Of a stretch of DNA of 32,911 bases, positions 8,241 to 15,527 are shown piece after piece (the first letter of the stretch is position 1; each line of letters starts with the position of its first letter). Both the position numbers and the translations under genes were made by a program. The DNA comes from an uncultured Oscillospiraceae bacterium (GTDB taxonomy: Bacteria; Bacillota; Clostridia; Oscillospirales; Acutalibacteraceae), in contig CABUAS010000010.1 of NCBI GenBank assembly GCA_902489595.1, forward strand, positions 1-32,911. Direction: 5' to 3'. A model generated the notes under the pieces. It was not told the origin of the DNA. It saw only the letters and a list, made by a program, of their open reading frames with translations, and ran no database searches.

Positions 8241-8268
8241 TTGACAAATTAATGTTGACAAAATTAAT
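8241..8268 (+). repeat. Tandem TTGACAAATTAAT repeat ahead of prfB
   Basis: Two near-identical units, TTGACAAATTAAT (8241-8253) and TTGACAAAATTAAT (8255-8268), end 26 bases before the prfB start. Each contains a perfect -35 hexamer, but I see no good -10 at the right distance. It could be an operator or a second promoter region. Confidence 0.5.
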
Positions 8269-8294
8269 ATATCCTGCACTTAAGGAGAAAATAT

Positions 8295-9416
8295 ATGTTA
8301 GAATTTGAAAATTTAAAATTCAGACTTCTCGAATCTGAAAAACCGATTGAAAATTTAAAAGAGGCTCTCGCCATTGACCTTGTAAAATCGGAAATTGCAG
8401 AACTTGATGAAAAAGCCGCAGCACCCGATTTTTGGGACAATATGGAGGAAAGCCAGAAAATACTGAAAAAAACAGGCTCGCTCAAGGCAAAAGTTGCATC
8501 ATACGAAGATTTGAAAAGTGATTTTGACGACGCACTCGTTATGATTGAGCTTGCAGACGAAGAGGGCGACGAAAGCCTGCTTGACGACTGCACATCATCA
8601 GTTGACGATATTGAAAAAAGGATTGAAAGCCTTACTCTTTCAACACTGCTGAGCGGTGAATTTGACGGCAAAAATGCACTGCTTACATTCCACGCAGGTG
8701 CAGGCGGAACAGAGGCTATGGACTGGGCTGAAATGCTGTTCAGAATGTATAACCGCTGGGGTGAAAGGCACGGCTACAAGGTGTCTACGCTCGATTATCT
8801 TGACGGCGATGTTGCAGGACTGAAAAGTGCCACAATTCTTATTGAGGGTGAAAACGCATACGGCTACCTGAAAGGCGAAATGGGCATTCACAGGCTTGTT
8901 CGTGTTTCCCCGTTTGACTCGTCGGGCAGACGCCACACCTCATTTGCATCACTTGAAGTTATGCCTGAAATTGACGATGATGTTAATGTTGAAATCCGTG
9001 AAGAAGACATTAAAATGGACGTTTACAGAGCGTCGGGTGCAGGCGGTCAGAAAGTAAACAAAACTTCATCTGCCGTTCGACTTACCCACATTCCGACAGG
9101 CATTGTCGTTTCGTGCCAAATTGAGCGTTCACAGCATCAGAACCGTGAGGTTGCAATGAGAATGCTGAAATCAAAACTCGTTGAAATCAAAGAGCGCGAA
9201 AACCTTGAAAGAATTGAAGACATCAAGGGAGATCAAAAAGAAATTGCCTGGGGCAGTCAGATACGCTCTTATGTATTTATGCCTTACACAATGGCAAAAG
9301 ACCACAGAACAGGCTATGAAATGGGCAACATAAACGCAGTTATGGACGGCGATATTGACGGCTTTATCAACGCATATTTAAAACAGAAAAGCGTTGAAGA
9401 GGCTGAAAAAAATTAA
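8295..9416 (+). CDS. prfB: Peptide chain release factor 2, no programmed frameshift
   Basis: Recognises UGA and UAA stop codons and triggers peptide release in the ribosome. The anticodon-like SPF tripeptide is at 205-207 and the catalytic GGQ at 250-252, inside RASGAGGQKVNK. Most bacterial prfB genes have an in-frame UGA around codon 25 and need a +1 frameshift. Here the 373-residue frame is open from an ATG with AAGGAG eight bases upstream, and the early region (LKEALAIDLVKSEIAELDEK) corresponds to the frameshift junction of B. subtilis without a stop. RF2 autoregulation by frameshifting is therefore absent. It is followed at 9456-9490 by a terminator-like hairpin. Confidence 0.97.
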   Translation: MLEFENLKFRLLESEKPIENLKEALAIDLVKSEIAELDEKAAAPDFWDNMEESQKILKKTGSLKAKVASYEDLKSDFDDALVMIELADEEGDESLLDDCTSSVDDIEKRIESLTLSTLLSGEFDGKNALLTFHAGAGGTEAMDWAEMLFRMYNRWGERHGYKVSTLDYLDGDVAGLKSATILIEGENAYGYLKGEMGIHRLVRVSPFDSSGRRHTSFASLEVMPEIDDDVNVEIREEDIKMDVYRASGAGGQKVNKTSSAVRLTHIPTGIVVSCQIERSQHQNREVAMRMLKSKLVEIKERENLERIEDIKGDQKEIAWGSQIRSYVFMPYTMAKDHRTGYEMGNINAVMDGDIDGFINAYLKQKSVEEAEKN

Positions 9417-9447
9417 AAAATCCATTTTTAAAAAATTATACCACTTA

Positions 9448-9453
9448 TATAAT
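9448..9453 (+). promoter_or_regulatory. Possible -10 box before the pdaA-like gene
   Basis: TATAAT immediately before the hairpin at 9456-9486. The hexamer 17 bases upstream (TTTTTA) is a poor -35, so a promoter here is only possible. Confidence 0.3.
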
Positions 9454-9455
9454 TT

Positions 9456-9490
9456 CTCCTTTCGCAAAAAATATTTGCGGGAGGAGTTTT
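9456..9490 (+). terminator. Terminator-like hairpin containing the downstream ribosome binding site
   Basis: Thirteen-base-pair stem: CTCCTTTCGCAAA (9456-9468) with TTTGCGGGAGGAG (9474-9486), including two T-G wobbles, loop AAATA, then TTTTT. As RNA this is an intrinsic terminator for prfB. The 3' arm carries GGGAGGAG, the ribosome binding site for the ATG at 9494, so the same hairpin would also hide that site in any read-through or locally started transcript. Confidence 0.8.
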
Positions 9491-9493
9491 TAA

Positions 9494-10360
9494 ATGAAAA
9501 ATCAAATTAAAAAAATAATTTTTACGCTTATAGCAGCAGCTTTACTGATGAGCGGCTGTTCGGCAAATGAGAAAAATAATAACACAACGGAAACACAGTC
9601 ATCAACAGAAAATCAGACTGCGCCGACTGTTGAAAACACTGCGCCCGACGTTACCGGAATAGGCATTGACCTGTCGGGCTATAACACAAACGCAATAACA
9701 TGGGGTCCCGGCAATATTGAAAACAATCAGCGCCCGAAAGACCCGACTGATTTGCAGGATAAATTCCAGGAACTGTCTGCCCAGTGGCTTTTGGAGGACG
9801 GCAAAAATATCTGCCTTACTTTTGACGAGGGGTACGAAAACGGCTTTACGCCTGCAATTCTTGACACACTGAAAGATAAGAATGTAAAGGCAATTTTCTT
9901 CTGCACATACGACTATGTAAGCGATAATCCCGACATTGTTCAGCGTATGATAAGTGAAGGTCACATTGTGGCAAACCATTCTTACAGACACTATAATATG
10001 ACAACGGTTGACGCAGAAACAGTTAAAGATGAAATCACGATTTTACACGATTATGTTGCAGAAAATTTTGCATATGAAATGAATTTATTCCGTTTTCCGG
10101 AGGGTGAATTCAGCGAACAGAACCTTGCCATTGTGCAAAGCCTGAACTACAGAAGTGTTTTCTGGAGTTTTGCCTATGCCGACTGGGACACTTCAAACCC
10201 GCCCGACCCCGAAACCGCATACAACAAAATTGTATCATCCGTTCACAACGGTGAAATAATGTTACTTCACGCTGTGTGCAAAACAAACGCAGAAATCCTG
10301 CCGAGGGTAATTGACAGTATTCGTGAACAGGGTTACACATTCACAACAGATTTAGGATAA
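9494..10360 (+). CDS. Polysaccharide deacetylase lipoprotein, PdaA-like
   Basis: Begins with a lipoprotein signal (charged start, hydrophobic stretch, LMSGC lipobox, lipid-bearing Cys22), a 60-residue polar linker, and a NodB-type deacetylase domain from about residue 104 to 288. The domain closely resembles B. subtilis PdaA, which deacetylates muramic acid on the way to the muramic delta-lactam of spore cortex: TFDEGYENG at 109-117 (Asp111 catalytic), HSYRH with His162 and His166 as metal ligands, RFPEG at 200-204, VFWSFAYADW at 222-231 and LLHA with His259. The usual second Asp of motif 1 is Glu here; B. subtilis PdaA has Asn. A cortex role is inferred from this likeness and from sporulation genes elsewhere in the window. 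The ribosome binding site is inside a hairpin; a strong terminator follows. Confidence 0.85.
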   Translation: MKNQIKKIIFTLIAAALLMSGCSANEKNNNTTETQSSTENQTAPTVENTAPDVTGIGIDLSGYNTNAITWGPGNIENNQRPKDPTDLQDKFQELSAQWLLEDGKNICLTFDEGYENGFTPAILDTLKDKNVKAIFFCTYDYVSDNPDIVQRMISEGHIVANHSYRHYNMTTVDAETVKDEITILHDYVAENFAYEMNLFRFPEGEFSEQNLAIVQSLNYRSVFWSFAYADWDTSNPPDPETAYNKIVSSVHNGEIMLLHAVCKTNAEILPRVIDSIREQGYTFTTDLG

Positions 10361-10370
10361 AAAATAATTT

Positions 10371-10405
10371 ACGGAACGATTTGAACACCGTTCCGTTTTT
10401 CTTTT
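10371..10405 (+). terminator. Intrinsic terminator after the pdaA-like gene
   Basis: Stem ACGGAACG (10371-10378) / CGTTCCGT (10389-10396), loop of 10, then TTTTTCTTTT. Confidence 0.9.
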
Positions 10406-10454
10406 ACATTTTATTGCAATAATTAAAATATTTTGTTAAATTTTCATTTAGATA

Positions 10455-10483
10455 TTGCCCCTCAGTGGCATTTAATATATAAT
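10455..10483 (+). promoter_or_regulatory. Sigma-A promoter of the mre operon
   Basis: TTGCCC (10455-10460), 17-base spacer, TATAAT (10478-10483). It gives a leader of about 60 bases before mreB. Confidence 0.75.
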
Positions 10484-10548
10484 ATTACTAATAATGGATA
10501 AATAGGCAGTTTTTAAAAATATGCTGTTGAAAGTGAGAGAAATATAAA

Positions 10549-11529
10549 ATGATTTTAACAAAAGATATTGGTATAGACCTCGGTACAGAAAATACCCTTA
10601 TTTGCGATAGAAAAGGCAGAATTACAATCAGCGAGCCGTCTGTAGTTGCTGTCGACGTTAAAACACGCCGTGTGCTTGCAACAGGCAAACAGGCAAAAGC
10701 AATGATTGGCAGAACGCCGGGTTCTATTGTAGCCGTTAAACCGCTTAAAGACGGCGTTATTGCCGATTTTGATATGACGGCTGATATGCTGCACGATTTT
10801 ATTTACCGCTCTGCAAAAAGCTCTGTTTTCTCAAAAACAAGAGCCGTTATCTCCGTTCCGAGCGGTGTAACGGAAGTTGAAAGGCGTGCAGTTGAAGATG
10901 CTCTGCGTGCTGCAGGCGCAAGCGAGGTTGAATTGATTGAAGAGCCTCTGGCTGCAGCGCTCGGCGTAGGACTGCCCGTATTTGAAGCTACAGGCTCTAT
11001 GATTGTTGACATAGGCGGCGGCACATGCGATGTTGCCGTTATCACACTCGGCGGAATTGCCGCAAGGAAAAGCATTAAAACGGCAGGCAATGCGCTCGAT
11101 GAGGCAATCATAAACTACCTGAAAAAAGAACATTCTCTTCTTATCGGCAATGTTACTGCTGAGGACATTAAAATAAAAATCGGCTCTGCGGGCAAATATG
11201 ACGGCGAGGGCGCAATGGAAGTGAGAGGCAGAAGCCTTGAAAACGGACTGCCTAAGGCAATCGAAATTACATCGGCTGATGTGCGTGAAATTCTGCGTGA
11301 ACCCGTTGCCGAAATCATTGAGGCTATAAGGGAAACGCTTGAAGTTACACTGCCGGAACTTGCATCTGATATAATTGACAGGGGCATTTACATAACAGGC
11401 GGCACATCACTTTTAAGAGGTCTGCCCGAGCTTATTGCAAAAGAAACGGAAATTGCCGTTTACACGCCCGAGCATCCGCTTGAAGCCGTTGCAATGGGTG
11501 CTTCAATGAAACTGAGAAGGGCACGATAA
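10549..11529 (+). CDS. mreB: Rod-shape actin homologue MreB
   Basis: ATP-binding, filament-forming actin-like protein that guides lateral cell-wall synthesis on the inner membrane face. Phosphate-1 loop IGIDLGTENT at 7-16, the phosphate-2 loop VDIGGGTCDVAVI at 153-165, and the adenosine segment ITGGTSLLRG at 282-291. The length of 326 is a little short of B. subtilis MreB (337). The adjacent mreC and mreD identify it as MreB rather than Mbl. It is the first gene of the operon, with its own promoter and a modest GTGAGAG ribosome binding site; mreC begins three bases after its stop. Confidence 0.97.
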   Translation: MILTKDIGIDLGTENTLICDRKGRITISEPSVVAVDVKTRRVLATGKQAKAMIGRTPGSIVAVKPLKDGVIADFDMTADMLHDFIYRSAKSSVFSKTRAVISVPSGVTEVERRAVEDALRAAGASEVELIEEPLAAALGVGLPVFEATGSMIVDIGGGTCDVAVITLGGIAARKSIKTAGNALDEAIINYLKKEHSLLIGNVTAEDIKIKIGSAGKYDGEGAMEVRGRSLENGLPKAIEITSADVREILREPVAEIIEAIRETLEVTLPELASDIIDRGIYITGGTSLLRGLPELIAKETEIAVYTPEHPLEAVAMGASMKLRRAR

Positions 11530-11532
11530 ATC

Positions 11533-12369
11533 ATGAAAAACTTTTTTAAGAGCAGGCGATTTAAAATAACCGTCGGTATTATTGTGCTGTTTCTTGCAGG
11601 CGCACTTATCTGCGCCGCAAACGGCAGAGGCGAAACGGCGCAGTCCTCAATCGTAGGCACTGTTTTTACACCTGCAAACTGGGCAGCGTCAAAAATCAGC
11701 GACGGCATTTCATATGTTTTCGGCGAAGCATCGGGCAACAAAGAGTATCTTGACAAAATTGACGGCCTTGAAAAGCAGGTAGGCGCTCTGCAAAGCCAGC
11801 TTGAAGATTATAACAATCTGCAAAAACAGAATGCACTTTACAAAGATGCGCTCGGACTGAAAGAAGAAAATCCCGATTTCCGATTTGTTGAGGCTACCGT
11901 TACGGCAAGAGATCCTGCCGATGTTTTCGGCTCATACACAATCAACAAAGGCACTGCAAGCGGTATCAAAGCCGGAGACGCCGTTCTTTACGGCAACTAC
12001 ATTGTAGGCATAATTGACAAGGCATACCCCACTTGCAGCGTTGTAATTACTATACTTGACCCTGATTTTTCAGTTTCTGCATATGAAATTGTTTCGGGCG
12101 AAATTTCCTATGTAACAGGCGATGCATCACTTGCAGGTGACGGCAAATGCAAATTTGCAAATCTTGACACTTCAACTGCTGTTACATACGGTTCAATCAT
12201 CTCAACGGCAGGCATCAGCGGAACTATTCCGAAAGGTCTTATCATCGGCACTGTGGAAGAAATTGATGATGAAGTATCATCAATAGCATCTTATGCCGTT
12301 ATCGCCCCCGGAGTTGATGTAAACAATCTTTCAAACTGCCTCGTTCTTACCGGCAGAGGTGAAGAATAA
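11533..12369 (+). CDS. mreC: Rod shape-determining protein MreC
   Basis: Bitopic membrane protein that links MreB filaments to penicillin-binding proteins in the elongation complex. One membrane helix at about 11-28, a coiled coil at about 70-110 (DKIDGLEKQVGALQSQLEDY region), then the extracellular beta-domain to residue 278, containing TVTARDPADVFGSYTINKG and GNYIVGIIDK, both typical of MreC. The ribosome binding site AGAAGGG lies inside the end of mreB. Its stop and the mreD start share one base (TAATG), implying translational coupling. Confidence 0.95.
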   Translation: MKNFFKSRRFKITVGIIVLFLAGALICAANGRGETAQSSIVGTVFTPANWAASKISDGISYVFGEASGNKEYLDKIDGLEKQVGALQSQLEDYNNLQKQNALYKDALGLKEENPDFRFVEATVTARDPADVFGSYTINKGTASGIKAGDAVLYGNYIVGIIDKAYPTCSVVITILDPDFSVSAYEIVSGEISYVTGDASLAGDGKCKFANLDTSTAVTYGSIISTAGISGTIPKGLIIGTVEEIDDEVSSIASYAVIAPGVDVNNLSNCLVLTGRGEE

Positions 12370-12890
12370 TGGATTTGAAATATCAAAACAAAGTTACAAA
12401 AACAATCGTTTATCTGATTATAATCGCTGCCGCCGCTCTTATTCAGAACACGGCGGGGCTGACGATAGAAATATGCGGTGCACACTGCTTTATTCTTATT
12501 CCGCTTTGCATCATTTTGGGAATGGGCGAAGACGAATTTTTTGCAGGAATGCTCGGACTTTTCGGCGGTATTCTGTGGGATCTTACATCGGCTGTGCACC
12601 TTGGATTTAACGCAGTATTTCTCTGCATAGTGTGCTCGCTCAGCGCTATGGCAGTAACGTACATTGTAAGAGATACATTCATCACCGCAACTGTTTTTTC
12701 AGTCACCGCTATTTTAACTTACAGTATTTTATACTGGCTGTTTTTCATCATTATAAAGGGTGTAAACGGTGCTGAACTCACACTGTTTTCATTTTATATC
12801 CCCTGCGCAGTCTACACGGCTGTCATCACTCCGATTGTTTGGTTCTGTGCAAAACCTGTCAAAAAGAAACTCACAAAAGGAAGTTTTTAA
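12369..12890 (+). CDS. mreD: Rod shape-determining protein MreD
   Basis: Small polytopic membrane protein of the elongation complex; 173 residues with about five hydrophobic segments (near 13-30, 40-52, 58-78, 83-103 and 106-128, plus 138-160). It carries the family-typical FGGILWDL segment at about 65-72 and ends in a basic cytosolic tail. Sequence conservation in MreD is low, so its position between mreC and a class B PBP is important evidence. It overlaps mreC by one base. Confidence 0.93.
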   Translation: MDLKYQNKVTKTIVYLIIIAAAALIQNTAGLTIEICGAHCFILIPLCIILGMGEDEFFAGMLGLFGGILWDLTSAVHLGFNAVFLCIVCSLSAMAVTYIVRDTFITATVFSVTAILTYSILYWLFFIIIKGVNGAELTLFSFYIPCAVYTAVITPIVWFCAKPVKKKLTKGSF

Positions 12891-12926
12891 TCATCAGCTT
12901 AAAAAATTCACGAAAGGAGAATTGCC

Positions 12927-14942
12927 GTGAAAACAAGGCACAGCAGTATAAGAACTTTTTTGTCGCTTATACTTGTTTTAGCAGTCACAGCAGGATTCGG
13001 CTATGAACTCTACGATATTCAGATAAAAAATCACGATTACTATGTCTCACAGAACAATGCCGTGCGTACCTACACCGTGCCGATAGAGCCTGCAAGAGGC
13101 GATATTGTTGACAGAAACGGCAATCCCCTTGTTACAAACAAAAACGGCAATTCAATTATACTTGACGCCGCTTATTTCCCGTCAAAAGACGAAAACGACA
13201 AAAGAAATGAAATCATAATAAATCTGCTTAATCTTTTTGAGCAAAACGGCGAAGAATCGGTAAACAATCTACCGCTTGAGCTTTACGGCGATACCGTTTA
13301 TTTTACAGATGATGAAGACGAAGTTGCCAAAATGAAAAGCAAAGATATGTTCAATCTGCAAAAATACGCTACTGCCGAAAACTGCTTTAACGCAATGGTT
13401 GAAGAATACGGACTTCAGAATTTTGACAAAGCCACAGCCCTTAAAATCGGCGCAGTAAGATATGAACTGACACGCCTTTTGTTTTCAATCGAAAACCCTG
13501 TTATAATTGCAGAAAATGTCAGCAGCGAAACTGTTGCCGCCGTTAAAGAAGATACTAAGTCTTACCTCGGTGCAAATGTTAAGGTAACATCTTACCGTGA
13601 ATATGCAAACCCCGAACTTGCGCCGCATATTCTCGGCACAATCAGAAAAATCAACGGTGACGAATATAAAGAACTGAAAGACAGCGGCTACGGCATTAAC
13701 GATATTATCGGCGAAAGCGGCATTGAGGCGGCTATGGAAACCGAACTAAGAGGCGTTCCCGGCGAACTTACAATCACTGTTGACAGCGACGGCAATGTAA
13801 CAGAAGAAGTTACAAAAAAACCTGTTCAGGGCAACACGATCGTTTTATCAATCGACAAGGATTTGCAGCTTTTGGCACAGCAGAAGCTGAAAGACACCTG
13901 TGACGATGTAAGCCTCAGCGAAGGTGCAGGCGCAGTAGTTGTTGAAAATGTAAACACGGGCGATCTGCTTGCCGCCGCATCATACCCCACATACAGTATC
14001 ACCGATTATTACGATGATTACGAAAAGCTTGCAAAAAACAAGCGCACCCCCCTATGGAACAGATTTGCACTCGGCACATATGCTCCCGGTTCAACCTTCA
14101 AACCGATGATGGCGTGCGCCGCACTTGAAGAAGGCGTAATTGACGAAAATTCAACTTTCACCTGCCGCGGTCTTTTTCAATACTATGACATCACTTTCCA
14201 GTGTCTTAATCAGAACTCACACGGCAGAGAAACAGTACGAACGGCGCTGCGTGACTCCTGCAACATTTTCTTCTATAACTGTGCAGACAAACTCGGCATT
14301 TCAAAAATGAACGAATATGCCTCAATGTTCGGACTGGGCGAAAAAACAGGCGTTGAAATAAGCGAGGCGTCAGGAATTCTTGCAGGTCCTGCAAGCGCTG
14401 AGAGATATAATAAAAAATGGCAGATGGGTGATACTATTCAAAGCGGTATCGGTCAGTCAGACAACTTGTTTACACCGCTTCAGCTTGCAAATTACTGTGC
14501 AACTATTGCCAACAACGGTACAAGATATGAACTTCATTTTGTAAAAGCAATAATCAACAACAAAACCGGTTCTGTAGAAGAAACAGGTTCAGCAGTGGCT
14601 GATGATCTTCCGATTTCAGACAACACTTTTCAGATTGTCCGTGAGGGTATGAGGCTCGTTGCTACAAACGGTGCGCCTGCATCCATATTCAATCAGATTG
14701 ATGTTGATGTTGCCTGCAAAACGGGCACATCGCAGGTTATCAAAAACGGACAAAAAGTAAACAACGGTTTCCTTATCACATTTGCCCCGTATGACACGCC
14801 CGAAATTGCAATAGCATCTGCAATCGAACTTGCAGGCTCGGGTACATCAACCGCTGAAATCACTTCATCTATTATAGATTACTATTATTCAAACAATACA
14901 GATGAAACACCTGCACAGAAAACAGGCACTTTACTTGACTAA
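12927..14942 (+). CDS. mrdA: Class B penicillin-binding protein 2 (elongation transpeptidase)
   Basis: Cross-links peptidoglycan during rod elongation. Start is GTG at 12927 with AAAGGAG seven bases upstream. One membrane anchor (about 9-27), a PBP-dimer domain beginning at EPARGDIVDRNG (54-65), and the transpeptidase domain from about 330. Active-site motifs: STFK at 389-392 (Ser389 nucleophile), SCN at 444-446 and KTGT at 598-601. Length 671. It directly follows mreBCD, which identifies it as the elongation-type PBP. The partner glycosyltransferase RodA, often next to it, is not in the window. The gene symbol follows the E. coli name. Confidence 0.93.
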   Translation: MKTRHSSIRTFLSLILVLAVTAGFGYELYDIQIKNHDYYVSQNNAVRTYTVPIEPARGDIVDRNGNPLVTNKNGNSIILDAAYFPSKDENDKRNEIIINLLNLFEQNGEESVNNLPLELYGDTVYFTDDEDEVAKMKSKDMFNLQKYATAENCFNAMVEEYGLQNFDKATALKIGAVRYELTRLLFSIENPVIIAENVSSETVAAVKEDTKSYLGANVKVTSYREYANPELAPHILGTIRKINGDEYKELKDSGYGINDIIGESGIEAAMETELRGVPGELTITVDSDGNVTEEVTKKPVQGNTIVLSIDKDLQLLAQQKLKDTCDDVSLSEGAGAVVVENVNTGDLLAAASYPTYSITDYYDDYEKLAKNKRTPLWNRFALGTYAPGSTFKPMMACAALEEGVIDENSTFTCRGLFQYYDITFQCLNQNSHGRETVRTALRDSCNIFFYNCADKLGISKMNEYASMFGLGEKTGVEISEASGILAGPASAERYNKKWQMGDTIQSGIGQSDNLFTPLQLANYCATIANNGTRYELHFVKAIINNKTGSVEETGSAVADDLPISDNTFQIVREGMRLVATNGAPASIFNQIDVDVACKTGTSQVIKNGQKVNNGFLITFAPYDTPEIAIASAIELAGSGTSTAEITSSIIDYYYSNNTDETPAQKTGTLLD

Positions 14943-14978
14943 CAGTTTAAATTATAATATAATTATAAAGATTTTATA

Positions 14979-15007
14979 TTGAATAAATTTACATTTTATG
15001 ATATATT
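14979..15007 (+). promoter_or_regulatory. Possible sigma-A promoter for mgsA
   Basis: TTGAAT (14979-14984), 17-base spacer, TATATT (15002-15007), in a 108-bp very AT-rich gap after the PBP gene. In DNA this AT-rich chance matches are likely. Confidence 0.5.
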
Positions 15008-15050
15008 TTTATATATTTATAAATAAAAATTTTAAGAATGGAGGAACCAT

Positions 15051-15461
15051 ATGAATATTGCACTTATTGCACACGATGCAAAAAAAGAACTTCTTGTTCA
15101 GTTCTGCATTGCATACTGCGGAATTCTGAGTAGACACGAAATCTGTGCCACAGGCACCACGGGAAAACTTGTCCACGAAGCAACAGGGCTTAATATCAAC
15201 TGCTTTCTTGCAGGCAATCAGGGCGGCGGTCAGCAAATCGCCAGCAGAATAGCATACAACGAAATCGACCTGCTTATTTTCTTCAGAGATCCTCTTACGG
15301 CTAAACCGAGCGAACCTAACGATAACGATTTGTTAAGACTTTGTGATGTTCACAATATACCTTTTGCTACAAATATTGCAACAGGCGAAGCGCTTGTCAG
15401 AGGTATTGAACGAGGCGATTTTGAATGGAGAGAAATTGTAAACCCACGTTATAATCAGTAG
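15051..15461 (+). CDS. mgsA: Methylglyoxal synthase family protein with altered active site
   Basis: By fold this is methylglyoxal synthase, which turns dihydroxyacetone phosphate into methylglyoxal and phosphate. It has 136 residues, the N-terminal LIAHD, the phosphate-binding ATGTTG at 33-38, FFRDPL at 78-82 and the typical C-terminal NIATGEAL. However, the catalytic base, Asp71 of E. coli in the GGDQQ motif, is Gly60 here (GGGQQ); His98 corresponds to Ser87; and Asp101 corresponds to Asn90, with Asp at the next position. The gene is intact and has a perfect GGAGG ribosome binding site, so it is not a decaying pseudogene by appearance. In clostridia mgsA often follows mre-min-rodA genes, which fits this place. 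Enzyme activity is doubtful. Confidence 0.85.
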   Translation: MNIALIAHDAKKELLVQFCIAYCGILSRHEICATGTTGKLVHEATGLNINCFLAGNQGGGQQIASRIAYNEIDLLIFFRDPLTAKPSEPNDNDLLRLCDVHNIPFATNIATGEALVRGIERGDFEWREIVNPRYNQ

Positions 15462-15481
15462 GCAAAGAAAATCAAATACTA

Positions 15482-15513
15482 TTCGGGCAGAATTTCCTGC
15501 CCGAAAATTTTTT
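15482..15513 (+). terminator. Intrinsic terminator between mgsA and hisS
   Basis: Stem TTCGGGCAG (15482-15490) / CTGCCCGAA (15497-15505), loop of six, then AATTTTTT. The hisS ribosome binding site TGGAG starts just after it, so the hairpin could also act as an attenuator. I see no T-box elements. Confidence 0.85.
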
Positions 15514-15527
15514 AATGGAGATACAAT

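Noticed and set aside
8155..8294. Structured ncRNA in the prfB leader
   Set aside because: I found only AT-rich sequence and a direct repeat, without a stable stem or a familiar motif.
8400..8420. Programmed frameshift site in prfB
   Set aside because: No in-frame UGA and no CTT-TGA slippery motif near codon 25; the frame is continuous.
10361..10548. Riboswitch ahead of mreB
   Set aside because: The gap is explained by a terminator and a simple promoter; no conserved aptamer core is visible.
15462..15527. T-box or other amino-acid riboswitch before hisS
   Set aside because: Only 66 bases are available and they contain just a simple terminator; no specifier loop or T-box core sequence is present.
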